Shown here: piece by piece, positions 24,442 to 36,469 of the stretch
How positions within the stretch are numbered: position 1 is the stretch's first letter
Layout: each line of letters begins with the position of its first letter
Assembly: GCA_018873245.2 (NCBI GenBank)
Contig: JAEMBT020000009.1
Location: 8,263,288 to 8,327,287, forward strand
Reading direction: 5' to 3'
DNA from: Archegozetes longisetosus
Taxonomy: Eukaryota; Arthropoda; Arachnida; Sarcoptiformes; Trhypochthoniidae
Length of the DNA stretch: 64,000 nucleotides
Translations under genes and position numbers: made by a program
Notes under the pieces: model-generated
Database searches by the model: none
What the model was told of the DNA's origin: nothing
What the model saw: the letters and a program-made list of their open reading frames with translations, nothing else

Positions 24442-24829
24442 CAGGACTGCCACCTTTTTTACACCAAAACTGGGGAAAAAATATCTAAGGGGACCAAAGG
24501 ACTCATTTCAATTTTATTACATTGTATAAACAGTACATGGAGTTAACATACCTTACATCTAACTTTAACTGAGGTTTAAAATATTCACACTTAGGCCCGC
24601 ATGCACACTCGTATTTAAACTCGGTTTAAGTTTAAACCTAGTTTAGACTTAAATCGGGTTTATATACAAATGTGCATACGGGCCTTACAGTTTCATTTAT
24701 TTGTGAAACTTATAACTTAAAAAATAGACTTTATCCTTTTTTCACATAGAAATACTATTAAAATCTCCAGTTTTGACAGCTTAGCAATACTGGAGAAAAG
24801 TCTCAAAAACTGGAGAAGTGGCAGTCTTG
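24442..24829. mobile_element. hAT-type MITE carrying a Harbinger MITE
   Basis: The element starts CAGGACTGCCAC and ends GTGGCAGTCTTG. It is flanked by CCCTGGGG (24434-24441) and CCATGGGG (24830-24837), an 8-bp target duplication with one mismatch, as in hAT insertions. Subterminal CTGGGGAAAA and CTGGAGAAAAG blocks are also inverted. There is no coding sequence. Confidence 0.75.
24594..24684. mobile_element. 91-bp PIF/Harbinger MITE
   Basis: The ends GGCCCGCATGCACA and TGTGCATACGGGCC are inverted repeats, flanked by TTA at 24591-24593 and 24685-24687, the Harbinger target duplication. The ends match the larger Harbinger copy at 47345-48812. The interior is H-bonding-rich AT sequence without a frame. 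It is inserted in the hAT-type MITE at 24442-24829. Confidence 0.8.
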
Positions 24830-24837
24830 CCATGGGG

Positions 24838-25780
24838 TAAGAGTAGTTCATTAATCTTATTGAGAAGTTGGCTACTTTTGTACACTTGTAGACTTTTATA
24901 CTTAAGATTAAGTCTATTGGTCTGCAGTGTCTGTTCGAAACAGAGCAGTCTTTAAAGACAAAACTTTACTCATCTGCTTTACAGCGCAGTACGTATCGAG
25001 TCATTGTGAGTACTCAACATACTCGTGGAGCAGATGAGTAAGAGTAAAGAAAATCTTTAAATAGAGTGACTTGAGAGATGTTAAGGGGTAGAGGGTCGAG
25101 CTTTCGAAGAGAACACATTAAGTTTATTGCTTTATAAGCAATTTTATGTGTATTCTAAATTTTATAAATAATAAAGGGACACTACAGGTCTTTCACTCAG
25201 AAACTTAGAATTTTTTATAAGCTTTTGATTGATTTAAAAATTTATATAAAGCATAACGAAATTTCTAAATGCAACTAAATCTAGTAAAAAATATATAATT
25301 TCGTAATTTTATGGAAATTCAACTTATTAATAAACTCATGTTATTTTGGTATTGAAATATAATTTAAATCAAAGAAGGAACTCTGAGAAATTTTATTTCT
25401 CATTACACTGATCTTCATCTAGTCACCCTGGCAGTAAACAGTATGAACCAACCATCAAAATTTCGAATAGTAGATTACTGGATTGATGCATATTTGCTGA
25501 CTTAAGAGGTTGATTTTGATAGAATTAGAGACGAGTTAAAGCTAATTTAATTGATATTTCATCAATCTTCACATTAGAATAATCTATTTCTTGAATTAAA
25601 AAATAATTCATCGAATAGCTGAAAAATCTTACTTAAAACTCAATATGATTGCAACATCATAATTTGATGAATGTAATGTCTAAATCTTTAAATTTATTTT
25701 TTATTGATGAAGAAACCACATTTTAATGAAACAAGTTAGATTATGTACGAAAAAAATTATTATATGTTAGCGAAACTTTA
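24838..25780. other. AT-rich spacer with a short inverted repeat
   Basis: ACTTTACTCATCTGCT near 24962 pairs with AGCAGATGAGTAAGAGTAAAG near 25029-25049. The rest shows no coding frame or recognised repeat. Confidence 0.35.
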
Positions 25781-25782
25781 TA

Positions 25783-26313
25783 TTAGGTTGAACCAAAAGT
25801 TCTTGCAAATCATTTTTATTCTTTGTTTATAAGGATGTTTCTCAAGATTCTTGTTGAATAATATTCACTTATATATTTACTACTTAATATTGAAGTTTCA
25901 CACAGTTATCATTATTATTTTGATTTTAATATTGGAAAATGTTTTTTAACAAAACTTCCTGAAAGTGTAACACGGCAAGATTAGAAGTGAAAAATAAGGG
26001 CATTATATGTTGTCGGGGGATACGCTAAGTAAAATCGCAAATGAACCTTGGATGCAATAGCTTGCATAAAAGTCTAAAATAAAAAAACATATTTTTAAAG
26101 GACTTTTGAAGGAAACTCATATGCTACAATTCGAGGTGATTAACAAGAATCAAGAAATTTTTGGTATTATCTTGTTGCCTGACCCCTGGTAAACCATCTT
26201 AGTTGTAGGTGAATAACATGTTCATCTGATGATACAAACCAACCTTTAGTATCTTTTACTGTTTTTGAAATATTTGAAAAATAAAATTGGCAAACACTTT
26301 TGGTTCGACCTAA
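25783..26313. mobile_element. Short mariner-type element, no transposase
   Basis: The ends TTAGGTTGAACCAAAAGT (25783) and ACTTTTGGTTCGACCTAA (to 26313) are inverted repeats with one mismatch, flanked by TA on both sides. The 531 bp between hold no intact frame. The terminal sequence resembles mariner-family ends. It is probably a deletion derivative or decayed copy. Confidence 0.72.
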
Positions 26314-26317
26314 TATA

Positions 26318-26446
26318 CAGTCTGACCCGGCTATTGGCAACTCGGTTAAAGGCAACCCCGGTTGTTAGTAAGTAACTTATTCGGTACCAACTAATCCAAT
26401 CATATGTTAAAGAGTTCGGATATAGACAAACCCAGTTATAGGCAAC
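26318..26446 (+). mobile_element. Truncated copy of the CAGTCTGACCCGG MITE
   Basis: It begins CAGTCTGACCCGGCTATTGG two bases beyond the TA of the preceding mariner-type element. It follows the MITE at 34768-34941 in the opposite orientation, nearly identical over about 125 bp, then diverges after GTTATAGGCAACTTAT. The second terminal repeat is missing. Confidence 0.72.
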
Positions 26447-27423
26447 TTATTACATAGCAAACTGAGAACAAATCAAACATAATTAAACATTTAATCGGGT
26501 CTCAAGTATTTCAACATAGATCTAACATTGATTCATATATTTTTAACATATGTTAATACTTATTTACATTAAAGCAGTGGCGAAGGCAGAAATTTTTTTT
26601 TGAGTGAAGGGCAAAAATTTTAAGCTTTATAAAGGTATGAATTAAAATGTTACATAAATGTAATTCCGAAAGAGTAATACTCTGATACAGTCACTGAAAC
26701 ATCATTATTGTTTAATTCTATTGAAATAAAATTGTTTTCATTTAATAACTAATTTAAGGCTTTGAGTTGAAGGGACCTGGGCTCCCTCAGACTTCCTGGC
26801 TTCGCCACTATATCAAAGATTCAACTCTTATTAATAAATACCTTTATTATATCTAAGCAAACTCTTTGATCAGATTTCTATTATTAGAGAGTCATTAATA
26901 AATATACTTCTGATTTGATAAATAAAGGGTGCTCAGGAAATAGTGTTGATGTTCAAAATTACAAAAGAACTTAATCTCTTTAATAAAAACACATGATTAT
27001 ATCGAAATAATGTCACATATATTGACTATTAATCATTAGATTTTTATGGAGTAGGACCTCCAGATACCCGATTAATCGCAAGTTTCCGCTCACCTCAGGC
27101 ATTATTTTTGTATGCTCTCTCCAAACTCTGTATGATATTCTTCGTCATATAACCCAAAATATTTTGCCTTTTGCCTTTACATTATTCATCTTGTAATTAG
27201 CTTCACATATAGCCTAAAATATATTATTAGGGCGAGCCTGACGCACGTTAGGAGGGTTTTAATTTTAAGCTATAAAGAGTGACCAGGTTCTAGCTTTGTC
27301 CTTATCTACACAGTTTTTGTAAAAGTACATAACGCATTCAACTTTATTCATATTTAAACACAATATATATTTTAATGAATTTTTATGTGAAGGTATAACT
27401 AATAGTGTACTGTCATTGATAAA
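26447..27423. other. Unassigned AT-rich sequence
   Basis: No gene or paired repeat was recognised. A fragment of repeat-like text (GACTTCCTGGCTTCGCCACT near 26790) may be an old element end. Confidence 0.3.
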
Positions 27424-27424
27424 A

Positions 27425-28822
27425 ATTTCTTGCATGGTTTTTAGAGTTTTTTAATAGTAAAAATTGATAGATTTTGATGACATTTTTTCGATGGACTACA
27501 TGCTAGGACCGATATCATTATAGGTGAACGTTGAAATTCTTTGTGAGATAAGTGAATTAGTCAAGTAAATTCTATCAGAGAAATTGGGTGAAAATTTTTC
27601 AGTCTTGATCAATGGAAACTAAAATAGAGAAAAATTATTAGATATGTGTATTTTTTGTTTCACTCAAATATCGTTTGTCTAAGAACCACAAATAAACACT
27701 CGGAAAAAGTGATTTTTCGAAATATCATAACTTTCATCTTAAGGAAAAATCATGATTTTAACATAAAGTTGTAGATAATTTGAATATTTATCAAAAATTA
27801 TATTAAAATTCTATAATAACCCCGATTTCTTTGACTAAAACTCTAAGATGCAGATCTTATAAAAATATATAGCATTATTTATGAACATACCACAACAAGC
27901 CTTTACGTATCAAATCTGTGTGTTTTGTTTGTACTTTAAATTTGTCTCAGATAGTTTTATATCAATAAAAGCTGAAGATTTTAAAATAGTAAACGACAAT
28001 CATTATGCCCATAAAAACAATTTTATCGTAAGTGGATCGCAGAAAATCTTGGTGATCCTGAAGTTATTCTGATGTCACATTCAGCTCGATCTCCTAACTT
28101 GAACCCATTTAAGCACTTGGATTAAACTTTGAAAAGGCTTGTCCGCTGCCAGAAGCCGACAATTATAGATGAGGAACAGCCTTGGGAAGCTTCGTTAGTA
28201 GCACACAGAATGTCGACTAATAACGGAGTTTTTTTAATTTAATTCATTCTATGCCAGAAAAAATGCAATAAATATTTGTAGAAGGGGAAAAGTTACTCGA
28301 TACGGGGGTCAAATTTGATCTAAAACAGCTCTTTATAAGGACTACCTAAACTTTTAAAGGGTTGAATTATTACTACTATGAGAGGTCTGACATGCAAGAT
28401 TATCATTCAGACGATATTTTTACAATATCTAATGTAGTATAGGATTTTAATAAAATTTTTGATAAATATTCAAATTATCTACAACTTTATGTTGAAATCA
28501 TGATTTTTCCTTAAGATAAAAGCTATGATATTTTGAAAAATCACATTTTACGAGTGTTTGTGGTTCTTAGACAAATGATATTTGAGTGAAACAAAAAATA
28601 CACATATCTAATAATTTTTCTCTATTTTAGTTTCTATTGACCAAAACTGAAAAAATTTCGCCCAATTTCTCTGATAGAATTTACTTGACTAACTCACTTA
28701 TCTTACAAAGAATTTCAACGTTCACATATAATGATATCGGTCCTAGCATGTAGTCCATTGAAAAAATGTCATCAAAATCTATCAATTTTTAATACTAAAA
28801 AACTAAAAACCATGCAAGAATA
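27425..28822. repeat. Large inverted repeat with ~390-bp arms
   Basis: The left arm 27425-27815 and right arm 28438-28822 are reverse complements with scattered differences. Examples are TTGCATGGTTTTTAG against CTAAAAACCATGCAAG, and GGACCGATATCATTATA against TATAATGATATCGGTCC. The ~620-bp spacer holds a transposase relic, so the structure may be a foldback derivative of a Tc1-like element. The arms contain no long frame. Confidence 0.85.
28034..28216 (+). pseudogene. Tc1-like transposase C-terminal relic
   Basis: The frame from 28034 reads WIAENLGDPEV, then ARSPNLNPFKHLD, a stop, and TLKRLVRC. This is the layout of the Tc1 SPDLNPIEHLW motif and what follows it, with the conserved D and E positions changed (N and K). 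It lies in the spacer of the 27.4-28.8 kb inverted repeat and is clearly inactive. Confidence 0.5.
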
Positions 28823-29045
28823 TTTTTTTCAATACTTTACTTCTAATTTCATATGCCGTCTTGTCCGCGTGACAATCTGGCGTCACAGTGAATTTAAGTT
28901 TCATTAACGCTATCTCCGCTATTTCGCGAGCACTCTAATTATAGGCGTAATTTTATCACGAAATAGATTTTGGATTTGATTAAATTTTCAAACATTAATT
29001 GCTATAGATATATTTACATGTTATTTTTTGTCTTATTTACTAGTG

Positions 29046-30005
29046 TTAAAAACTTATCCAGCCTCTCAGGCTCGATAAGCCGAGCCTTGAAAGAAACCCA
29101 GAGCTTAAACTTGAGCCTCGAGCTTGATTCTGTGCGGAACTCTGATAAAATGGACAATGTAATTTCTTGCATTTCATTTGATGGCCTAGTGGAGCTTTGA
29201 TTCTTATAACAGATGTGAAACAATATGTTTTGCCATCATTGTGCCAGATATCATCACCAAGGGTTATTATAGGTACGAAGGACAATTCACTATTCTTTAT
29301 AAAACCAGCCGCTGTCAATTCGTAATTATTTAATCCATCAACTAAATCTATCTTAATAAATTTGTGTGATATTGGCTGTGGCAGATGAACACTAATGTAG
29401 TTTATATTGTCGATCATATGGCACGTGAAACCATCTGAAGGTGAATTCTCATAAAGAATCCAACCTTTTGTTCCTGGATTTGGTGGAACGTCGTCGCCAT
29501 CTAACACAATAGATCCTCTATTAATAGTAGCTAAATTCGAATTAGGGGCCCAAATTTTGTCAATTAATTTAAATTTATGACTAACAAGCTGACAAGTAAA
29601 AGTTTTGATGCACAACCTGTATTCTTCGCTTGGGCTCAAGTCGTCAAATACGTTTGTACCTACAATTTTGATAAATCTAACTTCCTTCGGATAAAAATAA
29701 ATATTTTGTATAGATCGACATATAGCTGATCGATGATCACAGACCATAAACCAATTTTCCTCATTCGTTGATACTTCCACATAATACGAAAATGAATTGT
29801 ATGAGTTCGTTATAGGATTTTTTGCATCGTTTAGGTGCAACCTCATGTTGTTGATCAGCTTGACTGATCCCAAATCTAGGATGATTCCGTTAACTTCACC
29901 TAGTTCTGTATATGCACAATAAGCTTGTTTGTCATTCACAGCCTTATCTGTTCTTTCCAAGTATCTCGAGACCCAATGATTACCCTGAGTTACGTTTGCT
30001 TCCAA
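29046..30005 (-). CDS. BTBD9-like gene 1, 3' exon (two F5/8C domains)
   Basis: The exon follows an acceptor (TTTTTGTAG) at 30006 and opens in phase 0 with LEANVTQ. That fits the phase-0 donor at 37550, so there is no need for a start codon here. It encodes residues 270-588. The first discoidin-like module covers about 270-420 (SFSYYVEVSTNEENW, CRSIQNIYF, IKIVGTNVFDD). The second covers about 425-560 and ends near CKKLHCPFYQ. About 30 further residues form a Ser/Gly/Leu-rich tail (GSSLSSGFLSRLGLSSLRG) absent from the two paralogues, perhaps a recent read-through extension. With the 5' exon the order is BTB-BACK-F5/8C-F5/8C, the BTBD9 architecture, at 588 residues against about 612 in human BTBD9. 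Confidence 0.86.
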   Translation of the reverse strand: MEANVTQGNHWVSRYLERTDKAVNDKQAYCAYTELGEVNGIILDLGSVKLINNMRLHLNDAKNPITNSYNSFSYYVEVSTNEENWFMVCDHRSAICRSIQNIYFYPKEVRFIKIVGTNVFDDLSPSEEYRLCIKTFTCQLVSHKFKLIDKIWAPNSNLATINRGSIVLDGDDVPPNPGTKGWILYENSPSDGFTCHMIDNINYISVHLPQPISHKFIKIDLVDGLNNYELTAAGFIKNSELSFVPIITLGDDIWHNDGKTYCFTSVIRIKAPLGHQMKCKKLHCPFYQSSAQNQARGSSLSSGFLSRLGLSSLRGWISF

Positions 30006-30129
30006 CTACAAAAATAATAAAATATTCTTTAAAAGATCACAACATCGCAGCAAATGAAAAAGTTTCATGAATGCATATTTAAAGTTAAAATTTTCGTTAA
30101 ACCTTGCTAAATACCAAGGTTTAATCGGT

Positions 30130-30460
30130 TGAACTGGACTTTACATGGCCAGAGATTTTCGATATAAGCTTTGTATATAAACAAACTTTAGCTCAAGCTG
30201 ATTTCAAATACATGACTTATTCGCCGTAGATGAACCAAACATCGGTAAAAAACTCCCGAAAATCCGACTAGACTTTACGTGGCCAGAGAATTCAGAGATG
30301 AATTTTATATACAAATAATCTATACCTCATACAGAGTTCAGATATATAAAATTTATTCGCCGCAAATGACCAGAACATCGGTAAAAAATTCCCGTAAAAT
30401 AAATCTATTGAACTAAATTTTAACTCAAAACGATTGAAATGAACAGAATTTTGTTCTGGT
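30130..30460. repeat. Dispersed repeat also present at 56386-56706
   Basis: Blocks such as TGGCCAGAGAATTCAGAGAT, AGCTCAAGCTGATT and TATTCGCCGCAAATGACCAG occur in the same order at both places. Inside each copy the TGGCCAGAGA...CGCCG block appears twice, a roughly 130-bp internal duplication. No coding or terminal structure was recognised. Confidence 0.7.
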
Positions 30461-30779
30461 TATATATTTTTGATGAGACTTCAAAAATTAAAAAATATTG
30501 AAAAAACGAAAGTAGCAAGATCCTGAGGAATCTTGGTCCAATGTGATTCCCCGATAAACTATAAGTTTTGAAAGATCTTGAAAAGTAGGAAAGACTATGG
30601 AATAATGTAGTTTTATGCGAAATTCCTTGCTTGATATAAACTAATGCTAATATTATGAGCAATAAATCATTAATAACGTTTTAAAAATACTATAGTAGTT
30701 GTTAATATTGGAATGATATTTTTGCTGGATTGTTTTAGCGGGGTTACTTTGACCCGATACAGAGAATACCGATCATTGG

Positions 30780-31560
30780 CGTAAAACCGACATATTTCCG
30801 GTTAAACCATCGGCTTTAAACCTTTGAACTCAGCTAAAATCATTGAACTAGGACCAATGGTTTAAAAGTTACAGTTTTTAAATTTTTCTCTAAATTCTGG
30901 TGTTTAAGAGAGTTCTAGCTCTTTGGCATAAACTGAAAATCATTTATAGAAAGTGGACTCTCCTTAATCTCTTATTGGTTAACGCTTTGAAACGGAGTTT
31001 ATGTAAAAGCTTATAAATGAAAGAATCAGTTATTTTCCTAAAGTTATGGAGAACGAGAAGCACTGCCGACCTCGTAAGCGAAGTTGTGATTCTTAGATTC
31101 CTTCTATAGCTATAGCTATCCGTCGTCATGATGTTAGGAAGAGAAATTAAATGCTCTTTTCAGAGCGTAAACCAATAGGAGATTAGGGAGAGTCCACTTT
31201 CTATAAATGGTTTTCAGTTTATGCCAAAGAGCTAGAACTTGCTTAAACACCAGAATTTAGAGAAAAATTTAAAAACTGTAACTTTTAAACCATTGGTCCT
31301 AGTTCAATGATTTTACCGTCAATCGATTTGTCTCAACAAGCACTCTCAGTTTGACTACTCTAAATAATTTTATTACGCTTCACCTTTCGACAAATCATTC
31401 CACAAAAACCAATAAACTCGTATCTCTTGAACCAGTGGGGCTAGCTCAATGATTCTTGTATTAATCCATTTTTCTCATCAAGAACTATCGGTTCGAACCT
31501 GCCCTTGATTTTTACGAAGCTTCGCCCATTTAGAAAGGGTAAAGTTTAAAAGAATTCAAG
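30780..31560. repeat. Foldback element B, copy 2
   Basis: The left arm (about 30830-30995) and right arm (about 31160-31330) are inverted. AAAGTGGACTCTCCTTAATC pairs with GATTAGGGAGAGTCCACTTT, and AGGACCAATGGTTTAAAAGT pairs with its complement. The central CGAGAAGCACTGCCGACCTC region matches copy 1 near 20.74 kb. There is no open frame. Confidence 0.7.
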
Positions 31561-31839
31561 AGTAGGCGTGGTTTGAAATCTCTTTCATGAATCGATTATG
31601 TTTGATTTGTTCTCAGTTTGCTATGTAATATTTATTAAATAAAGCTCGAATCCGAATTCGACTTATTAGATCGAAGTCGAATTTTCGTGTTGACCTCAGA
31701 TGACCTCGTGTTTGATCTCAATCGACTCGTATGGTCGAGACGAGTCCAACGATGTATAATTTAGCGCCTACGACGTCGGGAACATACTCGTCCACGTTTG
31801 CTATAGCCATATGATCTGTATTTCAAGTTTCTTTTTACA

Positions 31840-32215
31840 GATCATTAGATCTTTTATATAGTTAAGAAGTCACATTAAACAATTTAAGTAAAGAGTATTT
31901 GAGCGGAGGCCTTGTAGTCAAGACCTCACATATGAACCTTTCAATAATTGTGGAAAAGTGTTAAAAAATAATTGTGAACTTTATAGAGTTTTTTGTGAAA
32001 ACCTTAGAACTATTAAAATTTTATAAATTTTTATATTGCTGTTATTTGAGACAACTGTACAAAACATGAAAAGCACAGCCAATGTTATTTTATATTACAA
32101 ACTAGTTAATTGTGCTTTCATTCGTTTGTATCTCAATTGTCTCTTTTATTTTTATAATAAAATAAAAGACTTCAATCAAACAAAGGCTAATATTAATTAA
32201 AATATAGGCGTTTCA
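31840..32215. repeat. Diverged segment duplicated at 36470-36800
   Basis: In both places a GTAGTCAAGACCTCACATATG-like block is followed by TGTAAAAGT-TTAAAAA and TTGTGAA-type stretches. Both finish at ATAAAATAAAAGA-TT-AATCAAACAAAG-TAATATTA. The copies have the same orientation, about 4.6 kb apart, in one intron. The function is unknown. Confidence 0.5.
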
Positions 32216-33836
32216 TTTTATTTTGGCATTTTTTGAACTCGTGTTAAACGATGACCGCATGCTTTAATTCCAACTTCTATTATTTTTGCTGCTTAATTGT
32301 CGCTCTATTATACAAATTTTACTTGATTCGATTATCAATGAGAATAGTCAAAATATTTTATTAGCAACAAAATTGCCCGAATTTTCAAGTTTTCCACCCT
32401 ATAGTAAGGTCTATGGCCAAAATACGTAGGAATCAACAAACATTCAAAAAATTGCCAAGCTATCAATTAAGTTTAACCTTTTGAATAAGATAATCAACAT
32501 ATTGTCTCATTTATTGTTTGATCATTGATAAAACTAAGAAATAAGTGAGTTAAAGTCAAATTTGAAAAATTTACATTCAACTTGTCACAATAAACAATTA
32601 GTTCTCATTTTTGCCTTTGGAAAAATTAAAACAAGTCTCGTTTTCTTCCTGAACAAATACCTCAGTTATATTTATTGATAATTAGATAAAATAAAATTAG
32701 CTTAATAGAGTAATAAATAAGCAACATAAAGCAAAAATACATTTGAATCAAAACGTGTAGTCGTGGTTTCGTAAGAGTTCAAAAAGTACCAAAACAATGA
32801 AGCCACTGTATAAAATTGATTCCAGAACTTAAGATGAGTAGGTATTTTTAGCCCCTGGTTACGTGTTTTGGTTATAGAGCTCGAGTCGGAATGACAATCA
32901 ATTTCATTGTTAATAATTTTGTTTACTTTAAAAAATCTTTGTTCATACGTACATGTTATTATTTAGTAGAGTTAAATTATAAACTAAAAATTCTTCATGT
33001 ACTAAGGCGATATTCCTTCATGAATTTGATCATATTAGAAATGATAATAACATTAAAGTTTAATGCAAATCATGATCGATGGTATCTTTATAGAAATAGA
33101 AATCAAAGATTGGTTTACAGGATTATCAACACATCACAGCGAGTCAGCGGGGGTAGAATTGTAGTGCTTTATGTATTAATTAGACTTTCGTAATTATAGG
33201 GGTTTCATCCTTAAACTGGTTCAAAACTAGAGGTTGGTAATTAATGGAGGACCTTGTATATATTTGGGAATATTTTCGAGAAACCTTCTTTTAATTGTTT
33301 TATTATATGAAATATCACGATTGTTACTATTTCTAATAAAGGATAAATCATTCGAGTTTAACTTTTAATTTACGTCTTTTAAGAAAAATTTTAAAAAGTA
33401 AATTTGTCATACAACAGAGCCATTTGATTTAGTAAAATTTGGTAGATCTTAACGATTATACATCGAATCTAGATGTCTCCAACTATTGAACTTATAAAAT
33501 ATTGAATTTTTAATTCTATTTTGAAAAATATACTTTGGAAATAAAATCTTTTCAGTTTGAAGATCGTAAAAGACTTCGGGTTTCATTTTAAGCTGGAGAC
33601 TAGAGAAAAAGACTCAAAACTGAGGACTGTTTTATTTATTCAATTAGCAATTCAACTACTTTAAGTATTAAAAATTTCTTGGAAATCCCACTTTTGTCAT
33701 TGAATCATGTTAAAACTTGGAAAAAATTATTTTCCTTGAGCTTTTCAATAAAAGTACCGATCAAATCAAATGCAGAAGAGAGAATAAATCTTTTAAAATA
33801 TGAATTATAGAAATATTACAGTGAGACAAGGTTTAT

Positions 33837-33882
33837 TAACCCTTCGTCACGACTGTAGAGTAAAATGTTCCCAAGTGTTGAC
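33837..33882. repeat. Solo end of the piggyBac-type MITE
   Basis: TTAACCCTTCGTCACGACTG followed by GTAAAATGTTCCCAAG matches the terminus of the MITEs at 34118 and 61528. The match ends after about 45 bp and no second end was found. Confidence 0.6.
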
Positions 33883-34117
33883 AAGTTGGCGGAGAATAAA
33901 TGATTCAGATTAGAGCACGAATCTTTTGTAAAAATCAGATGCCAACCCATTCCATCCTTGAACATACCTCACTCTGCCAACCTATCCCTACCCGAAAAAT
34001 CCCGAGACCTGAGAGCATCCAAATAGACAAGTTTTATTAATGTAAATCAAAATTAGAGCGAATAAATAACATTTTTTGAAAATTTTCATAATTTAATGAC
34101 GAGCGTCTATCGGTTAA

Positions 34118-34588
34118 CCATTCGTCACAACTGTGGGGTAAAATGTTTCCAAGCTTGACTTTAAAAATCTCGCAAAAATCAACAGAATGTCCTCATTTCT
34201 TGAAAATTTGGCTATTGCTCAGTCATATATATGACCTGAATGACAAAAATTCTGATTGATTTAGATTTATAACTTTATTTTAAATTTATTTTTGGCAACA
34301 CGTCTTTCTGGGGACAGATATTCCCCCTAACATCGCAGTGCTTCGTGTTTACTATTGTGTCGCAGCGCTGTAATGTCACTACTAGCAGCTCGAACCACTG
34401 ATGACACTGTAGCAGATAATAACTAGAAATTAATTAATTAGTAAGTTAAAACTTTGAAAACAAAGGCTACCTTTGATTTTGATAGCATTCAGACTAACCT
34501 AAAACAGACGTAAAGCTTGGAAAACGCGGGGTAACATTTTACCCCACAGTTAATTTTATGTTTTCAGAAATTAAGTTGTGACGAATGG
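34118..34588. mobile_element. piggyBac-type MITE, copy 1
   Basis: The ends CCATTCGTCACAACTG and CAACTT...GTGACGAATGG are inverted, flanked by TTAA (34114-34117 and 34589-34592), the piggyBac target. GGGGTAAAATGTTTCC near the left pairs with GGTAACATTTTACCCC near the right. The 471 bp hold no frame. Copy 2 is at 61528-62001. Confidence 0.8.
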
Positions 34589-34767
34589 TTAAATACACGA
34601 AACTTAGAAGCTTTAAGAAATTTAAGAAATTCTAAGATAAATTTTGAATTGTTTTATGCGCTCTTAGCTTAGATAAATTACAGATTTTTAATTTGATTAA
34701 TTCTGTCCTTACTTTAGCGTTTTGTATAAATATTTTACTAGGACAATATTCTAGCCAAATTGAATTA

Positions 34768-34941
34768 CAGTCTGACCCGGTTATAGACAACTGGTCGGTG
34801 CGTAAAACATAAGTTGCCTATAACTGGGTTTGTCTATATCCGAACTCTTTAACATATGATTGGATTAGTTGGTACCGAATAAGTTACTTACTAACAACCG
34901 GGGTTGCCTTTAACCGAGTTGCCAATAGCCGGGTCAGACTG
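34768..34941. mobile_element. 174-bp MITE with CAGTCTGACCCGG ends (pogo-like)
   Basis: CAGTCTGACCCGGTTATAGA at the left and its near complement CTATTGGC...CCGGGTCAGACTG are terminal repeats, flanked by TA (34766-34767 and 34942-34943). CAGT ends with TA targets suggest a pogo/Tigger-type parent, by inference. A truncated inverted copy is at 26318. Confidence 0.8.
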
Positions 34942-36469
34942 TATTTCTCAAAAACAAAATATTTATGAGTTACATTAACTTATTATGAGAATCTCTCAAA
35001 CTGACAATTCAGATATATTTATTATATATATCTATAAAATTCTCTAAAAAAGTCAATAATAAAAGAATAAAAAGATAGTCTATCAGGATTTCCAATAAGT
35101 TAAAATATTAATTTTTTGGTCAATGATAGTATCACATCTCATATGAAAATTTACTAAAAATCACCTTTATCGTTTGAGATAAGATAGTCTTTAGATAATC
35201 CTACTCTAAGTCACCATATAGGTCATGAAATGTCAATTTTTATTTTAAAAGGAATGCAATATGCAACTAATACAATACTGTATTTACAAGGGAATAATAG
35301 ATATGACCATTTGAAGTTAATTCACTTCCATATTTTCCACTGTCAACATCAAAAATTGAAATATTGGAAGACTTGAAAAACACGAAAATTCTTTCACATT
35401 AATTTCTTTTATAGATATAATAACTTTATAGATAAAATAGAACAATGATAAACTTTCAATATAACAATTATTTAAAATATGTTGAGTTAATATGGAACTA
35501 CTTTCAATGCTTCTGACTGATAAACCTTATATAATAATTAGTAGCTTTGTTAATTTTTATCTAATTTAAATTACTCATGTTTTCTCATGTGACATCTTTA
35601 TTTGACTGAAATGAACACTCTAACTTATTGGAAACCCTGTCAGATTTAAAGCTTCTCGTACAATCAAATATGTCACCTAATCAGCTCAGATTGTTTGACA
35701 GGTATTAGTTATCTTGAAAATTATTTATTTATTTAAAATTTATGTTTGTCACGTGCCAAACATTTTCTCATTTTCTCTTGAACTGATACGTGTTTTGGTA
35801 CGTGGCAAACATAACCTCTGAATCATCACAGCAACAACACACAAAAAGCGCCACTTGTTGTGCCTTTTGATACTGCCTTTTCCTCTCTTTCTTAGTTGCT
35901 GAAGAAGACTAAAGTCGAAAATTTCACTTTCTTTATCTTCTACAACAATTGGTGAGTTTTATTTTCTCATTTTATATATTAATTTATTACAAACCACCCG
36001 CGCATACCCATCTTTCACTTTATATATATTATGTTTTATTTTGTCTACCGTACATTTTTGAAGTAAAGTTTCATATGTACTTAAATTTTCTTTAAATTTT
36101 GTAATCAAATTTGAAGTATATTAGAGATTAATTTATTTAGAGTTTATTCAATGTGATAGTCTAGATTCTTAACGTTAATTTCTGCTCCGACTGAATCGAA
36201 AGGATTAGCATTATGCCTGAAATTTGAGTTGTATAATATTCTTTTTGTACTTTTCAGTATGTCTAGAAAGATTCATAATTTATTAGATATAATTGTTATG
36301 TAGATATGAATTCTCTGACTTCAAATAAGTTTTTCATTCTTTTAAAATAATTTGTCAAACATTTTTCTTAAAACTGCTTTATATTTTATGTATTGATTTA
36401 CTAAATGCTTTCAAGGCTATAATTGTGTTAACTTTAGCTATGAAATGAGGCTCGTATTTAAAAAAAAAG

